DNA of 63,916 bases from Thermodesulfobacteriota bacterium (GCA_028278025.1 JANQFE010000056.1:1-63916); one strand, 5' to 3'; positions 16,538 to 26,587 are shown, counted from the stretch's first letter. Notes: generated from the letters alone by a model not told the origin. Made by a program: numbers and translations.

Positions 16538-18544
16538 TTACGATTCTTCAAGATATTTTGTCAGATAGTCGATCGGCAGGGTGCCTTCCTTAAACGATTC
16601 AAAGAATGTTTCTTCATTTTTGGTCTTGGGATAATAACCGGTTTCAGGATTTATCTTAACAAAGACAATCCCTTCGGGAACCTCAAAAGATTGTACCGGC
16701 TCATCTTTCAACACGGTCTGCATGAAGTCAAGCCATACCGGGCTTGCTACTCGTGAGCCTGTTTCATGCTTGCCCAGCGGTCTTAAATCATCAAAACCAA
16801 CCCACACCCCGGTAACCAGCTGAGGAGTATATCCAATAAACCAAGCATCCCTTTCATCATTTGTTGTGCCCGTTTTCCCGGCACACGGACGCTTAAGCGC
16901 ACGCACACGCCGGCCGGTACCTTCCTCAACTACACTCTGCAACAGGGTTGTCATAAGATATGCTGTTTGCGGACTGAGGTGAGAGGTAAGCCGGGGATGG
17001 TTTTCTTGCACGATATTGCCGTCCCTGTCTAAAATTTTTACAATACTAGTAGGCTCAGCACTTACCCCCTGGGCACAAAAAACTGCATAGGCTTTAACTA
17101 TGTTAAGCAATGACACACCACAGGTTCCCAGAGAAAGAGTAAGGTCCCGGTTGTATGATCCGCTCACACCTAATTGCTCGGCATATTTAATGACATAATT
17201 CACCCCGATATCCTTAAGTATCTTGATAGTAATTATGTTGCGCGACTGTGTTAGTGCTTTTCTAACGGTTGTCGGCCCAATGAACCGCTCGTCATAGTTT
17301 TGCGGTTCCCAAAAAACATAATCACCTTCCTCATTCTTTACATCAAAAACAACCGGTGCATCGATAATAACACTTGCCGGAGTATAACCCTTATCAAGGG
17401 CAGCCGCATAGATAATAGGCTTAAAAGCCGAGCCGGGTTGTCGGCGGGCCTGCACTGCACGGTTAAATTGACTCTCCTTATAATCTCTGCCGCCAACCAT
17501 TGCCTTGATTTGTCCGGAAAAGGGATCCATACATAAAAGCGCTGATTGAACTCGCGTAGTATTGTCTGAAACCTCTAAGCGCTTTTCATAGGCGGCAACT
17601 CCCCGGGCAACAGCTTGTTGGGCAGCCTCCTGCATGTGCATATCCAGAGACGTTTCGATGCGCAATCCTTCCTTGTATAAGTAATCAGCGCCGTATGTTC
17701 GCTCTATTGCCCTGCGGATGTGTTCTACAAAGTATGGTGCTTTTACATTATTTATTCTCTCAGAAGCAGTAAACTCAAGTGAAACATTTTCAACCTCCAC
17801 CTTCTCACCCAAGGTAATATACCCCTGTTGCACCATTCTGGTGAGAACATAGCTTTGGCGCTGCTTGGCCCCCGTGAAGTTGCGAAACGGTGAATAGTTG
17901 CTGGGGGCTTTAGGGAGCCCTGCCAACAGTGAAACCTCTGCCAAATTGAGGTCTCGATTCGACTTGCCAAAAAAAACCTGTGCTGCTGCTTCAACACCAT
18001 AAGCTCCATGGCCGAAATAAATCTGGTTAAGGTATAAGGTCAAAATATCGTCTTTGGATAAATAATGTTCAATTCTTCTGGCAAGAATGGCTTCCTTTAT
18101 TTTCCGGGCAAAACTTCTTTCCGGTGTTAAGAGCAGTGATTTTACTATTTGCTGGGTAATGGTGCTCCCCCCTTGTTTTATTTCAAAAGATCGCAGGTTT
18201 TTAAATGCAGCCCGGAGTATACTCCAGAAATCAATACCCTTGTGTTCAAAAAATGTATCATCCTCAGCAGCAATAATTGCTTCTACAAACAATGGTGAGA
18301 TATCCTCGAGCTGAAGTATATATCTTTTTTCAATAAAAAATTCCCCCATAAGTTCACCATCAACGGAATAGAGTTCTGTAACCAGCGGGGGCCTGTAGTC
18401 TTTGAGTGATGATATGCGGGGCAAATCGTAGCTGAAATAAATATAAGCGGCAGCAATACCGATAACAGGAATCAATACAATCAGAAGGATTGCAGTTGTA
18501 ATATAGAGATGTTTTCTGTTGGCTCGTTTTCTATAACGCTGCAT
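16538..18544 (-). CDS. mrcA: Penicillin-binding protein 1A (bifunctional peptidoglycan synthase)
   Basis: 668 residues. Single N-terminal membrane anchor (about 13-33). GT51 transglycosylase domain with EDDTFFEHKGID (catalytic Glu) and QGGSTITQQIVKSLLL. Transpeptidase domain with the serine motif RRQPGSAFKPI (SxxK), TQSRN (SxN-type) and GKTGTTND (KTG). It polymerises and cross-links peptidoglycan at the periplasmic face. It is a little shorter than E. coli PBP1A and lacks an obvious OB insert, like many delta-type homologues. Confidence 0.93.
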   Translation of the reverse strand: MQRYRKRANRKHLYITTAILLIVLIPVIGIAAAYIYFSYDLPRISSLKDYRPPLVTELYSVDGELMGEFFIEKRYILQLEDISPLFVEAIIAAEDDTFFEHKGIDFWSILRAAFKNLRSFEIKQGGSTITQQIVKSLLLTPERSFARKIKEAILARRIEHYLSKDDILTLYLNQIYFGHGAYGVEAAAQVFFGKSNRDLNLAEVSLLAGLPKAPSNYSPFRNFTGAKQRQSYVLTRMVQQGYITLGEKVEVENVSLEFTASERINNVKAPYFVEHIRRAIERTYGADYLYKEGLRIETSLDMHMQEAAQQAVARGVAAYEKRLEVSDNTTRVQSALLCMDPFSGQIKAMVGGRDYKESQFNRAVQARRQPGSAFKPIIYAAALDKGYTPASVIIDAPVVFDVKNEEGDYVFWEPQNYDERFIGPTTVRKALTQSRNIITIKILKDIGVNYVIKYAEQLGVSGSYNRDLTLSLGTCGVSLLNIVKAYAVFCAQGVSAEPTSIVKILDRDGNIVQENHPRLTSHLSPQTAYLMTTLLQSVVEEGTGRRVRALKRPCAGKTGTTNDERDAWFIGYTPQLVTGVWVGFDDLRPLGKHETGSRVASPVWLDFMQTVLKDEPVQSFEVPEGIVFVKINPETGYYPKTKNEETFFESFKEGTLPIDYLTKYLEES

Positions 18545-18600
18545 GATGATTAAAAATCAGAATTCGTTTGTCCTTTAAGATTTAAAATCGGCAATACAAG

Positions 18601-18673
18601 AGAGCATTTTTCTTTTTTCTATAGCCTTTGCAGTGCTCAACTGTGAGGCTACGCTTTTTGCAAAAGGCTCTAG
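18601..18673 (+). repeat. R1 repeat, deleted copy a
   Basis: Keeps both R1 ends (GAGCATTTTTC.. and ..TTTTTGCAAAAGGCTC) but lacks the central 115 or so bases. What remains is the two flanks joined at GCC-TTTGCAGTGC. It abuts repeat R2a directly, sharing TAG at the junction. Confidence 0.75.
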
Positions 18674-18853
18674 TACTAACCGACAATTAAAACTGTGGAG
18701 TCGGAGGTTGCGCTCGCACCTGTTTGTGCAGCAAGGGCAGTGCGAGCCTCAGCCTGAACTATAATAATAATCGTTCCAGCGAGCATGTTGCCCGCAGCAA
18801 ACAAGCAGGTGCGTGCCCAGCGTAAGCCCAATTTTAATTGTCCTCATGTACTA
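18671..18853 (+). repeat. R2 repeat, copy a
   Basis: 183 bp with ends TAGTACTAACCGACAATT and AATTGTCCTCATGTACTA. It contains CGCACCTGTTTGT pairing with ACAAGCAGGTGCG and a core TTCCAGCGAGCATGTTGCC that is also present in R1. Other copies are at 36916-37097 and, truncated, at 54137-54277. It fills the gap between PBP1A and yraN. Confidence 0.8.
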
Positions 18854-18943
18854 GTTGGTAAGAGGCTAAAAGAGAAAAACCAATTAAATAAGAATTACTT
18901 ATCTTTTCTCCTGTTTGCCGCTTTGCCTTTTCACCTTATTTAC

Positions 18944-19312
18944 TTATACAACAAGCTCAAACGCATTTTCAATGAAATCTACACGGGGGCCTTCCGGCGA
19001 AAACTGTATGGCGACCACATCAAATCGTGCATTTGTCTCTTCCAGGCGATGGCGCTGAATAAATTCTAAAGCAACCTGACAAATCTTTCTCTGTTTTTTT
19101 AATGAAACTGCCTCATGGGGAGCACCATATAGTTTTGTGCTGCGTGTTTTTACTTCAATAAAAGTAAGAATCTTTTTATGCTGGGCGATGATATCAATCT
19201 CACCAAAACAACACCGGTAGTTTTGATACAATATCTTATAACCCTTTTTTTTGAGGAATGTAAGGGCAATCTCTTCGCCCGCTTCCCCGAGCCTCTTTCT
19301 TTTTTGGGTCAT
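18944..19312 (-). CDS. yraN: YraN family (UPF0102) predicted nuclease
   Basis: 122 residues, restriction-endonuclease-like fold. Motifs LGEAGEEIALTFLKKKGYKIL, GEIDIIAQHKKILTFIEVKTR (the D-ExK-type site) and KIcQVALEFI are those of the family. It lies 19 bases after rnhB, the usual order in this ribosomal-protein/tRNA-modification cluster. Its cellular role is not settled. Confidence 0.9.
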   Translation of the reverse strand: MTQKRKRLGEAGEEIALTFLKKKGYKILYQNYRCCFGEIDIIAQHKKILTFIEVKTRSTKLYGAPHEAVSLKKQRKICQVALEFIQRHRLEETNARFDVVAIQFSPEGPRVDFIENAFELVV

Positions 19313-19331
19313 GTTGAATTAACTGCCGCCA

Positions 19332-19955
19332 TTATGAAGTAACTTTTTTAAAACTTTTTCTGTGTATAGGACAACTGCCATAAGCAGCAAGGGCCTTGAG
19401 ATGTTCTCTGGTGCCATAGCCCTTATGCCCGGCAAAATTATAGCGGGGATAAAGGCTGTGGTATTTCCGCATAATAGAATCCCGTATTACCTTTGCCATT
19501 ATTGAGGCAGCTGCAATTGTAGGACTTCTTGAATCTCCTTTTTTAATGGGTGTCTGGGGGATTGTTGTTTGAATAGAGTACGGTCCGTCAACAATTATAT
19601 AATCAGGCTGTACGGAAAGTCTTGCAACAGCCATCTGCATAGCCCTAAGACTTGCTTGCAGTATATTAATACGGTCAATTTCATCAGGCTCAACAAGTGC
19701 CCAGTTCCATGCAACCGCATTATCTTTTATAATAGCAAAAAGCTCTGATCTTTTTTTTGCAGTGAGTTTTTTTGAGTCCTGTATTTCAGGGTGGTACCAT
19801 TCAGGGGCAAGGATAACTGCAGATGCTACAACCGGACCTGCCAGCGGGCCTCTTCCGGCTTCATCAACTCCAACGACATGCCCATATCCTTGTTCATACA
19901 GTATCTTTTCAGGCCGGATCTGTGCATGAAGCAGAGAAGATAATGAAACATTCAT
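19332..19955 (-). CDS. rnhB: Ribonuclease HII
   Basis: 207 residues. It removes ribonucleotides and RNA from RNA-DNA hybrids. The signature GVDEAGRGPLAGPVVASAV gives the first catalytic DE pair, IIVDGPY and AAASIMAKVIRDSIM the remaining acidic residues, and HKGYGTREH is the typical C-terminal motif. It follows rplS after a 171-base gap on the same strand. Confidence 0.94.
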   Translation of the reverse strand: MNVSLSSLLHAQIRPEKILYEQGYGHVVGVDEAGRGPLAGPVVASAVILAPEWYHPEIQDSKKLTAKKRSELFAIIKDNAVAWNWALVEPDEIDRINILQASLRAMQMAVARLSVQPDYIIVDGPYSIQTTIPQTPIKKGDSRSPTIAAASIMAKVIRDSIMRKYHSLYPRYNFAGHKGYGTREHLKALAAYGSCPIHRKSFKKVTS

Positions 19956-20126
19956 AGGAAGTTACAGTGCAAAACGGTAAAAAGGAGTCATGGAGTTGCT
20001 GTACTATACATATCTAGAAATGCCAAACCGCCCAGACTGCATTGCACCTTATCAGTAGCAAGGGGAATAATTTTTTGTCATTGCAGGTTCGGCATGTAAT
20101 ATTTTCGTATAATTCACAGCAGGATA

Positions 20127-20474
20127 TTATATTTCCCGTTTGGGCTTAATACGTGCTGCCTTACCTTTAAGATTACGTAAATAGTATAACCGTGATCTCC
20201 TTACCCGGCCGCGCTGGACTATCTCAATCTTATCAATTGATGGAGAATGAAGGGGAAAGATTCGTTCCACACCTATTCCATATGAAACCTTCCTTACCGT
20301 AAAATTTGACCGCACACCGCCTCTGCCCTTTCTTATCACGACCCCTTGAAAAACCTGAATTCTTTCTTTCTCTCCCTCCCGTATGCGAACATGCACTTTA
20401 ACTGTATCGCCTGTACGAAAATCAAGGATGTCAGTGCGCATATGCTCTTTATCTATTGTCTCAATTATATTCAT
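20127..20474 (-). CDS. rplS: 50S ribosomal protein L19
   Basis: 115 residues. Family motifs [48 protein letters not shown] and the basic C-terminus [19 protein letters not shown]. It sits at the 30S-50S interface. The start overlaps the trmD stop by four bases, so the two are coupled. Confidence 0.96.
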   Translation of the reverse strand: MNIIETIDKEHMRTDILDFRTGDTVKVHVRIREGEKERIQVFQGVVIRKGRGGVRSNFTVRKVSYGIGVERIFPLHSPSIDKIEIVQRGRVRRSRLYYLRNLKGKAARIKPKREI

Positions 20475-21220
20475 TTTTGAACTCCCGTTTTTCTAGATTT
20501 TCTAATATGTTCTAACAGTCCCTTGTCTTTATGAGTCAGATTAGCTTTTTGTAAAAGATCTGGTCTTTTGTGCAAGGTTCTTCTTAATGCTTCAGTTTTT
20601 CTCCATGTATCTATTTTACCATGGTCACCGGAGGTGAGCACCCCCGGAACCTCAAGCCCGCGAAACTTCTCGGGTCTTGTGTATTGGGGATATTTTAATA
20701 AGTTATTGGCGAATGTATCCTCAACAACAGATGTCATATCACCCACAACACCGGGAACCAACCGCGCTACCGCGTCGATGATTATCATGGCCGCCAGTTC
20801 TCCGCCGGTGATAACATAATCACCAATGGAGATCTCTTCATCTACAAAATTATGAACCCGCTCATCCACTCCTTCATATCTGCCACACACCAGCACAATG
20901 TGAGTATGATCACGCAATCGGCGGGCTTTTTCCTGAGTGAACACAGCTCCCTGAGGGCCGGTCAGTATCCTGTGTGTTTTTAAAGAGGCTTTTGTAACAG
21001 CTTCGATAGCTTTAACAATCGGTTCAACCTTCATAACCATTCCGGCCCCGCCGCCATAGGGCGTATCATCCGCTGTGCGATGTTTATCTTCAGTGTAGTT
21101 TCTCAAATCATGAACGAAAATGCGGATGAGCCCGTTCTGCTGAGCTCTTTGTATAATACTTTCCTGCAGTGGCGTATCAAACATCCGGGGGAACAGGGTA
21201 ATTATGTCGAATTGAACCAT
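20471..21220 (-). CDS. trmD: tRNA (guanine-37-N1)-methyltransferase
   Basis: 249 residues. SPOUT-family enzyme that methylates G37 next to the anticodon and so prevents frameshifting. Motifs [38 protein letters not shown] (trefoil knot SAM site), [13 protein letters not shown] and [23 protein letters not shown] are all intact. Normally rimM precedes it; here a 324-base gap without rimM separates it from the KH gene. Confidence 0.96.
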   Translation of the reverse strand: MVQFDIITLFPRMFDTPLQESIIQRAQQNGLIRIFVHDLRNYTEDKHRTADDTPYGGGAGMVMKVEPIVKAIEAVTKASLKTHRILTGPQGAVFTQEKARRLRDHTHIVLVCGRYEGVDERVHNFVDEEISIGDYVITGGELAAMIIIDAVARLVPGVVGDMTSVVEDTFANNLLKYPQYTRPEKFRGLEVPGVLTSGDHGKIDTWRKTEALRRTLHKRPDLLQKANLTHKDKGLLEHIRKSRKTGVQK

Positions 21221-21544
21221 ATAACCATCCCATGCCCTGAAATACTGGTCGTGTCTATCCTCCTTGTGTAACCGCTCATAGCAAAACCCTCATTTGAGGC
21301 TTCTGTATGTTTCACAAAGCAGTCTCATCTTTGCACTGCCCGCTCTGTAATGAGGGTACAGAAAAAAAGACCTGTGCGGATTTAAAAGATGTTTGCCTAT
21401 TCTTAATAAAATTTTGGCAAAGGAGTAAATACTCCCTTGCCAGTAAAAAAAATCTTTATTCCCCGATATCTGCAAAGGATATGCTTTACACGTAGCCCTT
21501 TACAGCAGAGCAGGTGTATGAATGTTTTAGTGTAGTAAGCCTTA
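21221..21544. other. Gap where rimM is expected
   Basis: 324 bases between trmD and the KH-domain gene, too short for the roughly 170-codon rimM and with no RimM motif on either strand. A + strand frame at 21307-21495 (62 codons, GAGG seven bases before ATG, contains CPLCNEG) has weak promise as a small zinc-ribbon protein but is unsupported. A small hairpin, AAGGAGTA/TACTCCCTT, lies at about 21420. It probably holds a promoter for trmD-rplS. Confidence 0.5.
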
Positions 21545-21787
21545 CTATTCTACAATTTCAAGGACTGCTCTTTTTCTATTTTTAGCAGATGCAGCAGACA
21601 GTATTGTTCTGATTGACTGTGCGGTTCTGCCGTGTTTACCGATAATTTTACCTAAATCCTCTTTAGAGACCCTCAGTTCGATAACTGAAGTCTGTTCCCC
21701 CTCAACTTCGCTCACTGATACATCATCCGGATTATCAACAAGTGCCTGTGCTATGTACTTTACTAAATCTTTCATACTAGCCTCCAT
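21545..21787 (-). CDS. khpA: KH-domain RNA-binding protein (KhpA/YlqC)
   Basis: 80 residues, a single KH domain with the loop [18 protein letters not shown]. The family binds RNA, often with the partner KhpB, and is commonly encoded between rpsP and rimM/trmD as here. It lies 53 bases after rpsP on the same strand. Confidence 0.92.
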   Translation of the reverse strand: MEASMKDLVKYIAQALVDNPDDVSVSEVEGEQTSVIELRVSKEDLGKIIGKHGRTAQSIRTILSAASAKNRKRAVLEIVE

Positions 21788-21840
21788 AAGAAAAATAATT
21801 CAGTTTGTACTACAAAAATAACCTCTTAACGAAACAATTG

Positions 21841-22089
21841 TTACCCTTTAAAAACTCCCCCTTTCCTTAAAATCTGGCCTGCTGATTGCGTTGGTTTGGC
21901 ACCCCGATTTAACCATTCCAACGCTTTTTCCTTTTTTATATCTATTTTAGCAGGATCTTTACCTGGATCATAGGTTCCTAAGATGTCTATAAACCTCCCA
22001 TCACGTGGTGATGTTTTGTGAGCTACAACAACTCTGTAAAAGGGGGCTTTCTTTTTACCGTGCCGAGCAAGACGTATTGTAACAGCCAT
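21841..22089 (-). CDS. rpsP: 30S ribosomal protein S16
   Basis: 82 residues. [21 protein letters not shown] and [17 protein letters not shown] are the family signature. It binds 16S rRNA in the lower body of the 30S subunit. First gene of the rpsP-khpA-trmD-rplS run, diverging from yjbQ across a 226-base AT-rich spacer that must hold both promoters. Confidence 0.96.
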   Translation of the reverse strand: MAVTIRLARHGKKKAPFYRVVVAHKTSPRDGRFIDILGTYDPGKDPAKIDIKKEKALEWLNRGAKPTQSAGQILRKGGVFKG

Positions 22090-22315
22090 AAACGCAACCT
22101 CTCTATATATTAATTAGACTAGCAAAAAATTTTTAAAAATACTATTTCAAGAATTTTTGAAATTTTTCAAAAACTTTAGTTTATATGTATTTAGAAAATT
22201 TTGTCAAGTGAAATTAATAAAAAAAGTGCCTTGAAAACCACTAATCCATATGCTAGTTTTTTATATTAAATTTATATTTATATTATTAATTATTTTTTAT
22301 AAAAAAATTTTTTAC

Positions 22316-22738
22316 ATGACAATACAAACTTCCACAATTCATATAAAAACCACAGATGCAACCGATATTATTGATATAAGCAGGCAGACTGAAAAAATTG
22401 CCTCCCGGGCAGCGTTATCAGAGGGTCTTGTACACCTGTTTATTGCAGGTTCAACAGCTGCACTGACAACAATTGAATATGAAAGTGGTGCTATACATGA
22501 CCTCAAAAAAGCAGTAGAAAGGCTGGTCCCGCACAACATTACCTATGAACACGACCAAAGATGGGGCGATGGTAATGGATATGCCCATGTAAGGGCGGCC
22601 CTGCTTGGGCCATCACTCACGATTCCACTGGTTAATGGAAAATTGCTTCTGGGCACTTGGCAACAAATCGTCCTGTGTGATTTTGACAATCGACCAAGAA
22701 CAAGAGAAATAATAGTTCAGATTCATGCCTCCGCCTGA
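22316..22738 (+). CDS. yjbQ: YjbQ family protein (secondary thiamine-phosphate synthase type)
   Basis: About 140 residues from the ATG at 22316, the usual length of this family. The longer frame from 22250 only adds an AT-rich hydrophobic leader. Motifs: GLVHLFIAGSTAALTTIEYE, the metal-binding HDQRWGDGNGYAHVRAALLG and LGTWQQIVLCDFDNRPR. UPF0047/YjbQ proteins can show weak thiamine-phosphate synthase activity, but the true role is unknown. A thiazole synthase gene lies 4 kb away. Confidence 0.9.
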   Translation: MTIQTSTIHIKTTDATDIIDISRQTEKIASRAALSEGLVHLFIAGSTAALTTIEYESGAIHDLKKAVERLVPHNITYEHDQRWGDGNGYAHVRAALLGPSLTIPLVNGKLLLGTWQQIVLCDFDNRPRTREIIVQIHASA

Positions 22739-22822
22739 AACACCGGTAATGCTTTTCTTTTTTCTTTTATACTAATCATCTACTTATTAATTTTAAAATA
22801 GATAATATTTTATATAAATTTT

Positions 22823-23818
22823 ATGAAAAACACATCAGAGAAAAAAGATACTTTTACTGAAAAACTAAATTTTGACGATATAGGTTACATTAAAATCCTT
22901 TGTGGTGAACATGACCAAAATTTAAAAACAATTAGCAATAGCCTTAATGTAACCCTAAGAGCTAAGGGAACCGAACTTAGGCTTAACGGAAAAACAAAGC
23001 AACCGCTCTTACAGGCAAAAAAACTCCTGCAGGATTTATACTTCATTGTCGAAGCCGGCTACAGGCTGGCTCCTATCGACGTTGTGCATGCCCTTAAAAT
23101 GTTTTCTCAGGATTCACCAATGCACCTTAAGGATGTTTTTTTGGATACTATTATGATTACGGCCAAACAAAGACCGATAACCCCTAAAAGCTTTACCCAA
23201 AAGGCATATGTTGATGCCATGCGAAACTATGATATAGTTATAGGGATAGGACCGGCAGGTACAGGCAAAACCTATCTTGCAATGGCAATGGGTATTGCTT
23301 CATTTATGAAAAAGGAAGTCGATAGGATAATACTGACACGACCTGCAGTAGAGGCCGGAGAAAGACTGGGATTTCTGCCGGGTGATATGTTTGAAAAGGT
23401 AAATCCGTACCTGCGGCCTCTGTATGATGCGCTTCATGACATAATGGATATCCAGAAGGCTTCCGAGCTGATGCATAAAGGAATTATTGAGGTGGCCCCG
23501 CTTGCTTTCATGAGGGGAAGGACCCTCAATGATTCTTTTGTTATCCTCGATGAGGCCCAGAATACCACTTCTGAGCAGATGAAAATGTTTCTTACACGGT
23601 TGGGGTTTAATTCAAAAGCAGTTATTACCGGTGACATTACCCAGGTAGATCTGCCTTCCGAGACAATTTCCGGGCTGGTAGAAACACAAAAAATTCTTTC
23701 AAAAATCAGGGATATTCAATTTGTGTTGTTTTCCGAAAAAGATGTGGTGCGGCATCCCATTGTTGAAGAAATTATAAAGGCCTATGATCTTTTCTCATCC
23801 CGTGAGCAGAAACAATGA
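22823..23818 (+). CDS. ybeZ: PhoH-like ATPase
   Basis: 331 residues. An N-terminal KH-like region (about 1-110) precedes the P-loop ATPase: Walker A GPAGTGKTYLAMA, a second motif RPAVEAGERLGFLPGD, Walker B SFVILDEAQNTT, and TRLGFNSKAVITGDITQVDLP. YbeZ-type proteins act with the YbeY RNase in rRNA maturation, and the phoH-yqfF-ybeY order here supports that. It overlaps yqfF by four bases (ATGA). Confidence 0.93.
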   Translation: MKNTSEKKDTFTEKLNFDDIGYIKILCGEHDQNLKTISNSLNVTLRAKGTELRLNGKTKQPLLQAKKLLQDLYFIVEAGYRLAPIDVVHALKMFSQDSPMHLKDVFLDTIMITAKQRPITPKSFTQKAYVDAMRNYDIVIGIGPAGTGKTYLAMAMGIASFMKKEVDRIILTRPAVEAGERLGFLPGDMFEKVNPYLRPLYDALHDIMDIQKASELMHKGIIEVAPLAFMRGRTLNDSFVILDEAQNTTSEQMKMFLTRLGFNSKAVITGDITQVDLPSETISGLVETQKILSKIRDIQFVLFSEKDVVRHPIVEEIIKAYDLFSSREQKQ

Positions 23819-26250
23819 AAACTACTATACTAAAATACATTACACCACCAAAGAAGAAAAAAGTATCTAAAATAGAGGATATCAAGAAACCTCCTCTTTT
23901 CATTAAGCCTATTGCCAGACCTTCAGATTACAGGCTGCTTGTCTGTATGCTTCTGTCCGCTGTTATCGCACTGCTACTGGCACCAAAACTGATTGTACCC
24001 ACCTATAACTATCAGCCCGGAGATATTGCCAAACATAATATTTGGGCACCTCAGGACTTTTCCGTTGAAGATACGGAAACATCTGAGAAAAGGAAAACAC
24101 AAAAGGCCGAATCGGTGTTGTCCGTTTATGACTTCAATTCACAGGCGGACGATGAACTGGAAAAGAGGATAATGAGTGCATTTGATGTCATGCGGGCCGC
24201 TCTGGAAAAGTATCCCAAGCAGGCCCGCACGCCGTTTGCCGGGGAGCACAAACCACAATTGCAAACCCTGCTTAAAATTCAAATAAGCGATAAAGATTTT
24301 AATCTGCTCGAAAAAAGAAAGTTCAAGAAAGAAATCGAAGACTACCTGATTGAGCTCGTGTTTCCGCTTACCCAGCGAGAAATTGTCATCTCAAAGGAGC
24401 AGCTGTTCAAAGAGCGCGGACGCGGTATCGCGCTGCGGGATGTACACACCGGAGAAGAGACAATAGTTGATGATTTTTCTTCTTTAATAAATTTAAAGGA
24501 AGCCCAGAAACTACTCAAGCGAGATGCACGTAACATTTTAAAAAATGTGCGTCTTGACGTGCGCAGAACCCTTATAAATCTTGCAACCCAATTGATTGAA
24601 CCCACTATTACATTTAATAAAATCGAAACAAATGGGCGCAAGGCTGCTGCAGTTCAAGAGATTAGCCCCCTGTACTATAATGTTAAAAAAGGGGAGATCA
24701 TTGTTCGCGAAGGTGCAAAAATTAGCGAATCGGCCCTGGTTAAACTAAAAGCAATTACAAGCCTGGAGGTAAAAAGAAATATTCTCTGGGCCCTGGTTGG
24801 ATACTTCTTGCTTTCTTTTCTGTCTCTGCATATTCTGTATCGCTTTACGCTAAACCACCTCAACCGGACCTCATTAAGTGTCATTACACAAAGGGATTTT
24901 ATTTTTCTCAGCGTCATCATTATTTTCAGTTTTCTGGTCATAAAATTCAGCATCACCAGCGCAAAAGTATTCAGCAAAGGCTCTACAGCACTTCCTCTGG
25001 AATCTTACTTCTACACAATACCGTTTGCCTTTACGGCAATTGTAGTCAGTGCCGTTTTATCGCCACAGATTGCCGTTATCAGTGCGATACTGGTTTCAAT
25101 TCTCTTCTGTTTTTTACTGGACAACCGTTTTACTTTTTTCATTTTTTCTTTTATCAGTGCTATTGCTGCTGCGCAGGAGGTCAGTCAATCCAGGGAAAGG
25201 AAAACAATAATCCGGGCCGGACTTATTGTGGGAGCGGTAAATGCCGTTCTAATACTCTCTTTTCATTTAATTTCCGGTGAGATACTAAGAATTGAAATCC
25301 TTATCAGTATGGGCTTTGGTTTTCTGGGTGGTGTTCTTTCAGCAGTGCTTGCAACGGGCATTATTCCCATCATTGAAATTTTATTCAACTATTCCACCAA
25401 TATTAAGATGCTTGAACTGGCAGACCTCAACCAACCGGTACTGAGGCAGCTTTTAATCACCGCCCCGGGAACATACCATCATAGCATTTTAGTCGGCATA
25501 CTGGCCGAGGCTGCTGCAGAAGCAATTAATGCAAACCCGCTGCTTGCCCGTGTGAGCTCCTATTATCACGATATAGGTAAAATAAAAAAACCGCTTTATT
25601 TTGTTGAAAACCAGAAGGAAGGCGAGAATAAACACGACAAACTCCTGCCTACCATGAGCAGCCTCATTCTAACAACGCATGTAAAAGACGGAGGAGAAAT
25701 TGCCAAACAGCACCGGCTTGGAAAACCCATCCAGGATATTATTTCTCAGCATCACGGCACAAGTGTAATTACATATTTTTACCAGAAAGCAAAAGAAATG
25801 CAGGATGGAAGCGGCCAGCCGATCAGTGAAAAGGATTTCAGGTATCCCGGTCCAAAGCCCCAGACCAAAGAAGCCGGCATTGTAATGCTGGCAGATGCTG
25901 TGCAGGCTACCTCAAAAACCCTTTCAGACCCTACCCCGGCCAGAATTCAGGGTATGGTGCAACGCATTATCAACAATATTTTCGTTGATGGGCAGCTGGA
26001 TGAATGCGAGCTCACGTTAAAAGACCTCCACCTTATTGCGGAAAATTTTATTAGAATATTAAACGGAATCTTCCACTCCCGCATAGAATATCCTGACACA
26101 GCCGAGAAGGAGACCAATGGCAAAGATCTGGATAAAAAACCAGCAAAAACAGATAGTGATAGATCTGCGTCTGATAAAACGGATGGCGAAAAAGATCTTG
26201 GAAGAATTGGGATTGCAAAATCCAGAAATAAGTCTTCTGTTACTGGATGA
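23815..26250 (+). CDS. yqfF: 7TMR-HD membrane phosphohydrolase (YqfF/PgpH type)
   Basis: 811 residues. An N-terminal membrane helix, a large extracytoplasmic 7TMR-HD extracellular domain (about 60-320), about seven helices (320-530), then a cytoplasmic HD domain: APGTYHHSILVGILAEAAAE, SSYYHDIGKIKKP, TTHVKDGGEIA, SQHHGTSVITYFY. PgpH relatives hydrolyse cyclic-di-AMP. The last 45 or so residues (Lys/Asp-rich, low complexity) are encoded within ybeY in another frame: the two genes overlap by 134 bases. The conserved HD domain ends before the overlap. Confidence 0.9.
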   Translation: MKTTILKYITPPKKKKVSKIEDIKKPPLFIKPIARPSDYRLLVCMLLSAVIALLLAPKLIVPTYNYQPGDIAKHNIWAPQDFSVEDTETSEKRKTQKAESVLSVYDFNSQADDELEKRIMSAFDVMRAALEKYPKQARTPFAGEHKPQLQTLLKIQISDKDFNLLEKRKFKKEIEDYLIELVFPLTQREIVISKEQLFKERGRGIALRDVHTGEETIVDDFSSLINLKEAQKLLKRDARNILKNVRLDVRRTLINLATQLIEPTITFNKIETNGRKAAAVQEISPLYYNVKKGEIIVREGAKISESALVKLKAITSLEVKRNILWALVGYFLLSFLSLHILYRFTLNHLNRTSLSVITQRDFIFLSVIIIFSFLVIKFSITSAKVFSKGSTALPLESYFYTIPFAFTAIVVSAVLSPQIAVISAILVSILFCFLLDNRFTFFIFSFISAIAAAQEVSQSRERKTIIRAGLIVGAVNAVLILSFHLISGEILRIEILISMGFGFLGGVLSAVLATGIIPIIEILFNYSTNIKMLELADLNQPVLRQLLITAPGTYHHSILVGILAEAAAEAINANPLLARVSSYYHDIGKIKKPLYFVENQKEGENKHDKLLPTMSSLILTTHVKDGGEIAKQHRLGKPIQDIISQHHGTSVITYFYQKAKEMQDGSGQPISEKDFRYPGPKPQTKEAGIVMLADAVQATSKTLSDPTPARIQGMVQRIINNIFVDGQLDECELTLKDLHLIAENFIRILNGIFHSRIEYPDTAEKETNGKDLDKKPAKTDSDRSASDKTDGEKDLGRIGIAKSRNKSSVTG

Positions 26251-26587
26251 CCTTCGGATTACCCAGCTCAATAAAGACTACCTTAACCGCAACCGCCCCA
26301 CCGACGTAATTTCCTTTCCCATGCACGATGACTCCTTCCCCGAGGTTCAGCCGCAACTCCTGGGGGATGTGGTTATATCTGTGGAGACCGCCGCTCGACA
26401 GGCCCTGCAAAACCAGTGCACCCTGCATGAAGAAATCCTGGTCCTTTTAATACATGGCATCCTGCATCTTCTGGGGTATGATCATGAACAAACTGCCCGT
26501 GAAAAAAAAAGAATGCAAACCAAAGAAAAAGAATTATTAAAAAAGGTAACCATAAGCAACAAAAACCGGAAAGCACTGAAAAGCTGA
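26117..26587 (+). CDS. ybeY: Endoribonuclease YbeY (rRNA maturation factor)
   Basis: 156 residues. The zinc site HGILHLLGYDHE (HGxLHLxGYDH) is complete, and RPTDVISFPM, LLGDVVIS are conserved. It processes 16S rRNA 3' ends and supports ribosome quality control. The ATG at 26117 is right: AAGGAGACC precedes it and the N-terminal KIWIKNQQKQIVIDLRLIKRM is family sequence. It therefore starts 134 bases inside yqfF. Confidence 0.94.
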   Translation: MAKIWIKNQQKQIVIDLRLIKRMAKKILEELGLQNPEISLLLLDDLRITQLNKDYLNRNRPTDVISFPMHDDSFPEVQPQLLGDVVISVETAARQALQNQCTLHEEILVLLIHGILHLLGYDHEQTAREKKRMQTKEKELLKKVTISNKNRKALKS

